Assembly: GCF_015326965.1 (NCBI RefSeq)
Contig: NZ_CP017659.1
Span: 4,220,501-4,284,500, forward strand
Length of the DNA stretch: 64,000 bases
From: Paenibacillus sp. JZ16
GTDB lineage: Bacteria; Bacillota; Bacilli; Paenibacillales; Paenibacillaceae
Direction of reading: 5' to 3'
Shown: piece after piece, positions 37,701 through 44,101 of the stretch
How the letters are laid out: every line of letters begins with the position of its first letter
Position numbering within the stretch: position 1 is the first letter of the stretch
Position numbers and translations under genes: made by a program
Notes under the pieces: generated by a model
What the model saw: only the letters and a program-made list of their open reading frames with translations
What the model was told of the DNA's origin: nothing
The model's database searches: none

Positions 37701-38217
37701 TTTTCAGTCCGCCCTGATTGATAGGTATAGGACCCGCAGGCGTCAAATTCACATCAGGGAAGTAGGTCGCCTTATCCAGAACGGCATAATCCCCTTGCTG
37801 AATTACGCTTTCGGGCGGAGCATTGAGATCGTCACCCTTGGTCGGCACGGCGATATTATCCAGCTCAAGGGTAAAGTTCTCCCGGCCGTTAATCTCGCCC
37901 CCCGCTGGAATCACAGCCGCAGGATCACCTTGCTTCACCGTGAGGTTAAACATCGGATTGGCGTTTGCAAGTACTGCCGTTTTGTCCGTCGGGTCTGCCG
38001 CCATTGCCGCTGGAGCGTACACCGCCTTAGTTGCCGACGGCGGTTCGCCTGGCGCATCGTACACCGCCTCCGATACCGACGGCGATTCGGTCGCGTTCGG
38101 CGAGCCGGATTCCCCATCCGCATATGTAGCAGCAGGGAACACCACTGTCTGCAAGACAAGCAAAACTGCCAGGCAGAAAGATAGCATAGTTTTACCTAAA
38201 CTGCGTTTTTGTTTCAA
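31786..38217 (-). CDS. Giant sortase-anchored surface protein with Cna-B/SpaA-type repeats
   Basis: 2143 aa from a TTG at 38217, 9-10 nt after AAGGAG; the longer frame has no site. Signal peptide (about 10-35); a long N-terminal beta-rich region of isopeptide fimbrial type (40-1100); a SpaA-like domain (about 1105-1200); tandem DUF7601-type repeats (about 1205-1662); carboxypeptidase-regulatory-like domains (1667-1965); a Pro/Glu-rich spacer (about 1972-2065); and a sorting signal APETGDN, hydrophobic helix and KKKK tail. The motif replaces the Leu of LPxTG by Ala, fitting a private class B sortase. Likely a long adhesin displayed on peptidoglycan. Confidence 0.88.
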   Translation of the reverse strand: MKQKRSLGKTMLSFCLAVLLVLQTVVFPAATYADGESGSPNATESPSVSEAVYDAPGEPPSATKAVYAPAAMAADPTDKTAVLANANPMFNLTVKQGDPAAVIPAGGEINGRENFTLELDNIAVPTKGDDLNAPPESVIQQGDYAVLDKATYFPDVNLTPAGPIPINQGGLKIATVQFFADSIKITFDGAGVYDGSRRDVKIGFSAAAKAADQAPGGGRDTAIFGNGYKFKNSELVPEYTIAVSSLSNGGYDSGISSPSFQEGTITWRAVVTATDTDDKTIPMPLDGLTFSDALANVGVYVPGSFTVDGNAADPDYAADRTLSYKFPDVSTADNVKSTATITFKTWIPRNAYYNEKNGNFADQYGWYRIDNAAKLLGDTADEKASSNTHRIAIRPNWIAVTGKPGKSGNDTLITWTVEVNKRINNNSVLSRTGLQNVKITDTLPAGTEFVSATYKNGDSGTDTPITRNAAGEYDIGSAIGGNLDGPLYMTVVTRVTDSSKSTFDYKARANWELDVMDGGDAIQNNDATGWAAPAAVVDIAQVKIGAHAFTKSATTTTALHNIAGTKWTINLTLQYDLDAPVVYDLLVHGGSLDVLNNLDANPKVTSETLEAIKSQIDTKQLWQKYRDNTLTASNGLTGEVIPLTVNGERVADLIKVTGYKGDVLGSVSFETVTTNPDNLFRQDNAGNTWSNRGLLFDDDDYMSRAEANTSNYVRMLNKEMLYANTAGVEGVAADWNRNYSAQWSDSIWKRTPVANDANWYTDNSRPDNYILAGYDRKDRTVTFRLAVNMPGFNTEEMAKDGGTRVASDIKLVDVLPEGWEFVDYAPGEAYRLYKGGTGYRTDGKGGNGRYAQAVSVIAPGTPQHVVSFTKSGNVGTFSFSKLENPYVILVKARPTNAKLATYQLGNNNAGENQAEFFMKWGDKPYSANEKHRIIVPVQSLSKTVKKPVSGVQEWTVNYTPPFEMKQGVYLLDTLAKGLKLRQNAEGGLSLEPSDLAVYPGKLKPDGSLERDGGPLNLADPNSEVKVTAGTDPGTGGSTLRFDFADPNKLYQIVYQTESQGMQPGTAGNSIKLMGDDTLPPIGAQSSITLDANDVAGSANENGLLFLKKVGPDGTTPLKDVKFKLYNPDGTPAKDMNNNEMEEKTTGTDGKTNFIIQVPGDYLLKQTYIDPLTYLPTTTVYRVRVIDAPGKPVLVDGQKVEMNNPLIVPTPAQGKLTISNKVEGNGSDPNKEFEYTVTFTGEGKDGEYTYKKPDNTYGKIKSGDKITLKNGQTVMLPALPADLVYTVTEADYTTVDGYTTIPEKRELSGSIVNKGDHKADFVNNRNVSNLTVSNTVTGDGAEPDKPFRYTVTFDGAGKGHAYDYEHSDGTTGKIKSGDTFTLKDRETFKIKDLPENLKYTIAQDDYKNDGYATTPTLSDEGVMAGADRKADFVNKRTISNLTVSNTVMGNGGDKTKAFEYTVIFEEAGKDGSYTYTKSDGVTSTPGEIKSGESFTLKDGEALEIVGLPKNLKYTVTQKDYTTDEYVTTPEERYYTGVMEGTDENAHFTNVRVIKGGLLISNTVKGKDDDKKKLFKYTVTFTGKGDNKSYSYEKSDGSKGTITSGDTFELTDGQTLVIEGLPTYLKYEVTQNDYTKDGYVTDPESLVRTGTIPEKKVAEAHFVNTRPYLEGVLRDNNTGEVIPNASITVTNLKSGEKQTIQTNEKGEYSVPAEADTDYTITYTKVYTVGGKDVPIEFTQKANVDGSVTDETVPADITAVGIVLFKQLDGTTALFNNSFTSQMHIYLKDKDGNYIQENGRPKAFPMASNGTFSVEGLSEQKYTMEVRYKAETGEELLLKVTQLDVKANGELNISEELVDPYGTVYDETTGDAITGKKIEGATVKLYYADTQRNRDKGRTPDTKVTLPPVPNFAPHDNKSPEQDSDANGFYAYMVFPEADYYLIVTKDGYETHRSDTISVDFDIVKYDVPMKPINTGGGPGPVNPAPEPENPGPVNPTPEPENPGPVNPTPEPENPGPVNPAPEPENPGPVNPTPEPENPAPVSPAPEPENPGPVNPAPEPENPGPVPDQPGSEPGNVNNENNNIDNVPDVSDLADKGAGNGNNELDDAPETGDNSVSPIFYMALALMSLMTIGFCLLGNKKKKHIQ
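32027..32292 (-). repeat. 36-bp tandem repeats encoding the Pro/Glu-rich wall spacer
   Basis: About seven to eight near-identical 36-bp units, each encoding PEPENPGPVNPx; units differ by single substitutions. Replication slippage can change their number. Confidence 0.85.
33230..34600 (-). repeat. Tandem DUF7601-type Ig-like domains of about 105 aa
   Basis: Four diverged repeats of the pattern LTVSNTV-x-G...YTVTF...SGDTFTL...LPxxLKYTV...FVNxR. Confidence 0.7.
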
Positions 38218-38346
38218 TATAGAAATCTCCTTCACTCCTGAAAAATTTTTGGCTGCGGCCAGAACTTTTCCCCCTTCCCTTTGGCCATCATCGCCACATA
38301 CAACGTAAAATGACAAAATGCGACAAATTATATGGCGTGCCCGCCC

Positions 38347-38384
38347 ATTATACTGTAGAGATCTATACAATTTCTATACAATTT
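38347..38384 (-). promoter_or_regulatory. Candidate promoter of the giant surface protein with an 11-bp tandem repeat
   Basis: On the minus strand TATAAT (38352-38347) is preceded by two perfect 11-bp direct repeats of AAATTGTATAG (38384-38374 and 38373-38363), which take the place of a -35 box. This suggests an activator bound on one DNA face. The 5' UTR would be about 120 nt. Confidence 0.5.
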
Positions 38385-38966
38385 CTGGTCTATAAGCCCA
38401 TGTTAGATGTAAGTCTTAAACACAGTAAGCGCATAATGGGTTCCTCTCTTCTTCATTTCTCATACAATCCCCCTGATGTCTGCTTCCGCACTTGGTATTG
38501 ATGGCAGAATATATAATTTTGCCGACTGTGCACCGATATCCGTTACGGAGTTACTGCAGTTCCATCAAAGTGAAATTTCGTAGACAGCACAGCTGCAGGG
38601 TCTTGATCCATAGGACATGATCGTCTATACAACGCGCATAAATACGAATAAAATATTGTTTGGTTTTTCCAATCTTTAGAATTTATTTTTTATTCGGAGA
38701 AACTTGCTGCTACTTATGATAAGGCTCATCTTAATGGGCCTATCGGCGAAAAATCGCCTAAGTGTATCGTGGCGGTGTTTCTGGCCTCAAAAAGTAAATT
38801 GCTTTTTCCAGTCTGCAAGGTCTCCAGTTGGTGGTTTTTCGTCTTTTCTTAATCTTAAATGCCTGGCTCATCTCTTTATTAATCCGCTTTATGATCTCAA
38901 CCTAACAGCTGTCCAGAGACATTTTCAGCACAGGATGAATCGAGCGCTCGCCCGTATTCGTCCCGA
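38385..38966. other. Intergenic region between secA2 and the surface-protein promoter
   Basis: About 580 bp. It holds repeat copy B and, on the minus strand near 38900-38770, a stop-bounded frame of about 46 Lys/Arg-rich codons without start or ribosome-binding site, possibly a decayed gene. No RNA motif recognised. Confidence 0.4.
38723..38754 (+). repeat. Copy B of the 32-bp direct repeat
   Basis: Partner of 30857-30888. The two copies bracket the sortase gene, its substrate gene and the substrate's promoter. Confidence 0.5.
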
Positions 38967-41261
38967 TCAAAATTCTGACCACCCGAATACCGGCCTCAAC
39001 ATCTTGCGAATCCAATAAGCGATGATCGTCCCTGGGTTCCATGAACCGGGATTCTGCAAGTACTCCATGTATTGATCGTTAATAATATAAGTCCATGTCG
39101 AAGTAGGGCTCTTCAGTCCGAACTCTTCCCACTTCGCCGGATCGTTCGAACCTCCGAGCTTTACGAGCATATTTGCCGAAGCTCTATTTATTTTAGCCGG
39201 AATTTGCTCGAAGGCCTGGATGATTTGCGCATGAAATTCGTCGATCGGATTGCGGTTAGCAAGTTTTGTCAAATGGATGCTTTCGCGAATGTAAGAAACG
39301 TAAGCCAGATGCTCAGCCCAGAACTTGTCGATATAATAAAGCCGTACCCGCTGCTCCGAAGGGCTCAACGGCGTCTCGCCTTTCAAAACTCCGAGCCGTT
39401 CCGCGTATAGAATACGTCGCTGTTCCTCCACCATATCCGAATAACCGTTCAGTTCCTGGCGGATATGGAAGTTCTGTCCCATCATAACGCGCTGAATATG
39501 CGTAATTTTGCTGTAGAGCACTGACTCTCCGAGTGCTTCATCCTGCCTAATATCGCGATAGATGGGCGGGATCGCTTTATCGATACCAAACTGAAGGATC
39601 AAATCGTCCTCCAAGCTCACAAAAAATATGGAAGTCCCTGGGTCGCCTTGGCGGCCAGAACGCCCGCGCAGTTGGTTGTCGATCCGCACGCTTTCGTGCA
39701 TATGCGTACCAATCACGTATAACCCGCCCAGCTTGGCGACAACTTCTGCCTGCGTGGGGTTACCGCCGCCGAGCTGGATATCGACGCCGCGTCCCGCCAT
39801 ATTCGTAGACACCGTCACAGCACCGATTTCTCCCGCTTTGGCGATGATCTCTGCTTCTCTTGCGTCGTTCTTCGCATTCAGAACTTGGCAAGGTACGCCG
39901 ACAGCCGCTAGCGCCTCCGCCAGCATGTCAGACTCCCCAACGCTTGACGTACCAATGAGAACCGGACGTCCCGTCCTATGGACGGACGATATTTCTTGTA
40001 TAAGCGCCTTAAGTTTGGCTTCTTTATGGGTATAAATCCGGTGCGGATGATCGGTCCGTATGTTTGTCCGGTTCGGCGGAATTTGCACGACTTGCAGTGC
40101 ATAAATATTTTCGAATTCCATTGCGGAAACGTGAGCGGTGGCCGTCATTCCGCTAATCTTCGGATATAGGCTAAGGAAGTGTTGAAGAGTGATCGTACCG
40201 AGAATTTTCCCGCCGGCTAAGGACTGCAACCCTTCTTTGGCCGCAAGAGCGGCTTGAAGCCCATCCGGCAAATGTCTGTTCTCCGCCACGCGGCCGGTAT
40301 ATTCGTCAATTAACTCGATTTTACCGTCCCGGACGATGTAATCGACGTCTTTTTTCAATAACGACTCCGCATGCAACGCGCAATTTAACGACGATAACAA
40401 ATGGCTATTATGGCTTTCGTACAAATTGCCGCATCCCAGCAGCGATTCCGCTTTCGCTGAGCCCGCTTCATTCAAATAGACATTCCGCTTGAACTCGTCG
40501 AAATCGTAATGCTCATCTTGCTCAAGCTGCCTAGCCACTTCTGCGAAACGAATGCCATCGCTGCCGGAAGAACCCGGCTCGCCGGCGATGACCAGCGGCA
40601 CCCGAGCTTCGTCGAGAAGCAGTGAATCCGCTTCGTCGACGATGACGTAGTGAAAAGGACGATGCACGGTATCGGCTTTATCCAGCGCGATCGTGTCGCG
40701 CAAATAATCGAATCCTGCCTCTTTGGCCGTTACATAGGTTATATCCGCGGCGTACGCTTCTCGTTTCTCGGACAGGCTCATGCCCGCTTGAACCGATTTT
40801 ACCGTTAACCTCAGGAAACGATAGATCGGGCCCATCCACTCTGCATCTCGATGTGCCAAATAATCGTTAAAAGTCAGCACATGAACGCCTTCGCCTGTTA
40901 GCGCATTTAGATAAGCTGGCATAACAGCAGAAAGCGTTTTTCCTTCGCCGGTATGCTGCTCGATCAAAAATCCCTCGTGCAGAGCGACGGCAGCCATGAT
41001 CTGGACAGCGTAAGGCTGTAATCCGAGCGTTCTCTTCGCCGCCTCGCAGACTAGCACATAGGCATCGATAAGCAGCTCGTCCAAAGGCGTCCCCGATTTT
41101 GCTTCTTTTTGCAGCCGGAGAGATTCCGCTTGAAGCTGCCCATCGTCCCAGGCTTCCAAACTCCGTTTCCTGATGAGCTCCGCTTGGTCGCGATAGACTT
41201 TTAGCTTATTCTGGGTAACGCGATCATTGAATTTTTGCATTAACTTGGCGGCTAGATTCAT
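38967..41261 (-). CDS. secA2: SecA2-type accessory preprotein translocase ATPase
   Basis: 764 aa, shorter than housekeeping SecA (about 840) and lacking its C-terminal zinc-binding Cys tail. Walker A HTGEGKT (about residues 98-104), DEAD-type motif VDEAD, STNMAGRGVDI and GRSGRQGDPG are all present. SecA2 exports selected proteins, often S-layer or Ser-rich adhesins, through SecYEG. I choose ATG 41261 with GGGAGGG upstream; ATG 41294 has its purine box touching it. It lies between ABC exporter genes and giant surface proteins, the likely cargo. No accessory SecY2 is present. Confidence 0.92.
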   Translation of the reverse strand: MNLAAKLMQKFNDRVTQNKLKVYRDQAELIRKRSLEAWDDGQLQAESLRLQKEAKSGTPLDELLIDAYVLVCEAAKRTLGLQPYAVQIMAAVALHEGFLIEQHTGEGKTLSAVMPAYLNALTGEGVHVLTFNDYLAHRDAEWMGPIYRFLRLTVKSVQAGMSLSEKREAYAADITYVTAKEAGFDYLRDTIALDKADTVHRPFHYVIVDEADSLLLDEARVPLVIAGEPGSSGSDGIRFAEVARQLEQDEHYDFDEFKRNVYLNEAGSAKAESLLGCGNLYESHNSHLLSSLNCALHAESLLKKDVDYIVRDGKIELIDEYTGRVAENRHLPDGLQAALAAKEGLQSLAGGKILGTITLQHFLSLYPKISGMTATAHVSAMEFENIYALQVVQIPPNRTNIRTDHPHRIYTHKEAKLKALIQEISSVHRTGRPVLIGTSSVGESDMLAEALAAVGVPCQVLNAKNDAREAEIIAKAGEIGAVTVSTNMAGRGVDIQLGGGNPTQAEVVAKLGGLYVIGTHMHESVRIDNQLRGRSGRQGDPGTSIFFVSLEDDLILQFGIDKAIPPIYRDIRQDEALGESVLYSKITHIQRVMMGQNFHIRQELNGYSDMVEEQRRILYAERLGVLKGETPLSPSEQRVRLYYIDKFWAEHLAYVSYIRESIHLTKLANRNPIDEFHAQIIQAFEQIPAKINRASANMLVKLGGSNDPAKWEEFGLKSPTSTWTYIINDQYMEYLQNPGSWNPGTIIAYWIRKMLRPVFGWSEF

Positions 41262-41286
41262 CGGAATTTGATCCCTCCCAGGTTTC

Positions 41287-42003
41287 CTACTCATCCTTTA
41301 ACCGTCGTTGGTACAAAACAACTGACGCAATCGTGAATACAACCGTCCATACCAAAATAATGAGGAGGGGCTTTAATAAATCTCCCGTTATAAAATCTGT
41401 ATTGCGTGTACCTAGCAAATGCAAAAGTTGAATGCTTGGTGTATACTCCAGCGCTTTGAAAATCGGAAAATCATTCACCAGTAACATTCCCCCATATGGT
41501 ACCGCAGTAAATACGATTAGCACTGGGATTATAGAGAAAGACGCTGCAAGCACCGTCTTGGAGAATAAACCAGAAATCGTCCCGGCCGCTGTGTATAGAA
41601 TAATTGAAAGAAGGATTGCAGCCACAAACGCCCATATACTAACTGGCTCATAGCCAAATAGATACGTAGCAATGGCCAGAATAACAACAGACATGACAAA
41701 GACTAAACTACTTTTACCGATTAAAACATCCATAGTCGTGGCCGGAGTCATCATTAATGATCGTAAAGTGTTACGCTCCTTTTCTTCCGCAATCAAGCAA
41801 GCTTGTGCAAAACTCGGCAGCATTACAAACGAAGTATTTAGAATCAAACCGAAAGTTGCAGTCGTCAAATCCCGAGGGGCACCTCGAAGACCCAATGCCA
41901 TAATAATTGGAAAAATCAACAAAAGGGAGACGGCATAATTTCGTGAAAACTCCTTATAATCCTTCACAAATATCGCTCGCGCACGTTTCAATGAGATACT
42001 CAT
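41287..42003 (-). CDS. ABC-2 type permease
   Basis: 238 aa with six membrane helices and the EEKERNTLRSLMMTP motif of ABC-2 permeases. Starts by a 4-bp overlap with the ATPase and is followed 25 bp later by secA2, so the three form one operon. Substrate unknown; the LytTR-type regulator upstream suggests peptide export or resistance. Confidence 0.88.
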   Translation of the reverse strand: MSISLKRARAIFVKDYKEFSRNYAVSLLLIFPIIMALGLRGAPRDLTTATFGLILNTSFVMLPSFAQACLIAEEKERNTLRSLMMTPATTMDVLIGKSSLVFVMSVVILAIATYLFGYEPVSIWAFVAAILLSIILYTAAGTISGLFSKTVLAASFSIIPVLIVFTAVPYGGMLLVNDFPIFKALEYTPSIQLLHLLGTRNTDFITGDLLKPLLIILVWTVVFTIASVVLYQRRLKDE

Positions 42004-42845
42004 AGTAACTCACTTCCTGTCATTTTAATAAAGATATCACCCAGACTTGGCTCTTTTGTTTCCAATCGACCAATTAACCCTTGTTTCATCCAATCGGCGA
42101 CTTGATCAGCCGTTCCATCATTAATCGGGAGCTCGTAGGCATGCCCGTTGATTAACTCAACACAAACTACGTTTTCTCGATGCTGTTTTTTTAGTTCCTT
42201 TGGTGAGCCGATGGTTTGGATTTGCCCCCGATACAAAATCGCTACACGATTACATATCAACTCTGCCTCGGCCATATCATGCGTAGTTAAGAAGATCGTT
42301 GTTCCTTTCTCATTTAAGTAGCGCAAACCTTTATGAATATGTGCTGAGTTTACTGGGTCTAAAGCCGAAGTAGGTTCATCTAAAAATAATAGTTCTGGCT
42401 CATGGACGACCGCGCATGCCAACATGACACGCTGACGCATCCCTTTGGATAAGAGATTGACTTTCTTTTTGCGCTCTCCACTTAAGCTTACAAACTGCAG
42501 CACCTTATCGATCGAAGATCCGGGGAGATCATATAATTGGCGATACAGCTCCAGATTTTCCTCAATCGATAATCTCTCATATAAACCACTATTATCCGTC
42601 AAAATGCCAAAGCGCATCTTCTGAGCAGGCTGATGCATCCTCTCCGCTGGTTTGTTAAATACGTTTGCCTGTCCACTTGTCGGATTTAATTGCGCCGTTA
42701 AAATCTTGATTAATGTCGTTTTTCCTGAACCACTCGGACCTAAGAAACCAAAAATTTCACCTTTCGGAATAGAAAAGGACACGTCTGCTAACGCATCCTT
42801 ATTTCCAAATCTTTTTCGAATATGTTCGACCTGGATAACAGCCAT
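42000..42845 (-). CDS. ABC transporter ATP-binding protein
   Basis: 281 aa. Walker A GPSGSGKTT, signature LSKGMRQRV, Walker B LLFLDEPTSALDP, switch TTHDM, with a C-terminal extension. GGTGTG precedes the ATG. A symmetric pair of CTTAAG blocks lies just before the ribosome-binding site (42860-42879) and may be a regulator site. Confidence 0.9.
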   Translation of the reverse strand: MAVIQVEHIRKRFGNKDALADVSFSIPKGEIFGFLGPSGSGKTTLIKILTAQLNPTSGQANVFNKPAERMHQPAQKMRFGILTDNSGLYERLSIEENLELYRQLYDLPGSSIDKVLQFVSLSGERKKKVNLLSKGMRQRVMLACAVVHEPELLFLDEPTSALDPVNSAHIHKGLRYLNEKGTTIFLTTHDMAEAELICNRVAILYRGQIQTIGSPKELKKQHRENVVCVELINGHAYELPINDGTADQVADWMKQGLIGRLETKEPSLGDIFIKMTGSELL

Positions 42846-42982
42846 TCACACCACATCCTTAAGTTGTTCGCTTAAGTATATAGGGATCTCATATCTCCAG
42901 CCATCAAGATCCGCCGAAATGTAGCTGTTAACGCCTGAATTGTACCGCTTAATGCTTGAATGGTTCGCCATTTTCCCTGAAA

Positions 42983-43918
42983 CTAAATGTTGAGAAGCGC
43001 TTTTAACTCTTGCAACTTTGAACGAGATAACGGGACTACGGCATCTTGACCCGTATTTAAACGCAAGCTGTAGCTATTCTTCGTCCATGTGATAATCTCT
43101 CTTACTTTTTGCAGATTAACGATGTAGGATCGATGACATCTAAAAAATCCGAAATTTAACAATCTCTGCTCGAGCTCGGTTAGCGTCAAAGCACAGACAT
43201 AATTTTCTCCACCTACATGCACAAGGATCGAACCATCCATACTTTCTATGTAATCGACTTCAGGAGGATCAAATAAAATCACCTTGTCATTTTTTTTCGT
43301 ATAAATCTTCTGCAAGGTGATATTGGCCCGATCTTGTTCCTGTGCTTCCTGCTTATCATCTTCCGAGTCCCGAATATCCAATGGATGAAATCCGAGCTCG
43401 TTCAATCGATAAATGGCGTCACAGGAAATCATGGCATCCTCTAAATTCGAAGTTAAAATCAAAATCTGCTTCTCTTTCGACAGGTCATCCAAAATTCGTT
43501 TAAAATGACGACGATCTTCTTCTTCCAAGTAAAAGTAAGGTTCCTCCAATACAATCGTAGGCTGATGCGCAAAAAAGACACGCAGCAATGTCACGTACAT
43601 CCTTTTCGATGAGCTTAAATCCTTGATTTTTACCTTCCGCTCTTCTTTTAAAGCAAAATAATCCATTAACAGAACGACACGGTCATTCCTCTCCGTTACA
43701 CGGATTAAAAAAGCGATCAGCTCTTCCACCGTTAAACGAGCATACTCGTTTTGCCCAGCTCCAAACAAATAATATTGGGAATGATGCGTCAATTGATTCA
43801 TCAAAAGTTGCTTTCGCTTCAAGTCCGTTATAATGCCGATCGATTGGTTCGATGTCATATTTAATTCGATCTTCGGTAGAAGTAATTTCCCATCATCATA
43901 GATTGGTTGAAATTGCAT
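42983..43918 (-). CDS. LytTR regulator fused to a Walker-less ABC ATPase-like domain
   Basis: 311 aa. Residues about 20-185 follow the ABC ATPase fold but lack a Walker A (GIITDLKRKQLL replaces the P-loop); a degenerate signature LSSSKRMYVTLLR and a Walker-B-like TIVLEEPYFYLEEED are still recognisable. Residues about 210-308 are a LytTR DNA-binding domain (FFRCHRSYIVNL, VVPLSRSKLQEL). It stands directly upstream of a genuine ABC exporter operon. The ABC-like part may bind the exporter or its ATPase and report its state to DNA (inference). No receiver domain is present. Confidence 0.85.
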   Translation of the reverse strand: MQFQPIYDDGKLLLPKIELNMTSNQSIGIITDLKRKQLLMNQLTHHSQYYLFGAGQNEYARLTVEELIAFLIRVTERNDRVVLLMDYFALKEERKVKIKDLSSSKRMYVTLLRVFFAHQPTIVLEEPYFYLEEEDRRHFKRILDDLSKEKQILILTSNLEDAMISCDAIYRLNELGFHPLDIRDSEDDKQEAQEQDRANITLQKIYTKKNDKVILFDPPEVDYIESMDGSILVHVGGENYVCALTLTELEQRLLNFGFFRCHRSYIVNLQKVREIITWTKNSYSLRLNTGQDAVVPLSRSKLQELKALLNI

Positions 43919-44047
43919 GCCGCCCTCCCGGTCAGTACCGTAATAGGATATATAACAATTATAATGTTAGGACACTTTTTTGTCATAGATATCAACCATG
44001 CATAGGCAACCACCTGAGGTCCAATATGCATAATTAAAAATAAATGA

Positions 44048-44089
44048 AAAAACAACCATCGACGACTCCACGTCATCAATGGTTGTTTA
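44048..44089 (-). terminator. Terminator of the SLH adhesin gene
   Basis: 10-bp outer stem (44050-44059 with 44079-44088) plus inner GACG/CGTC, A-run on the plus strand. Confidence 0.8.
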
Positions 44090-44101
44090 TACGTTACTCC
44101 A

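Noticed and set aside
38704..39018. 104-codon plus-strand frame overlapping the secA2 end
   Set aside because: It overlaps secA2 in antisense, lacks a start site and shows no family.
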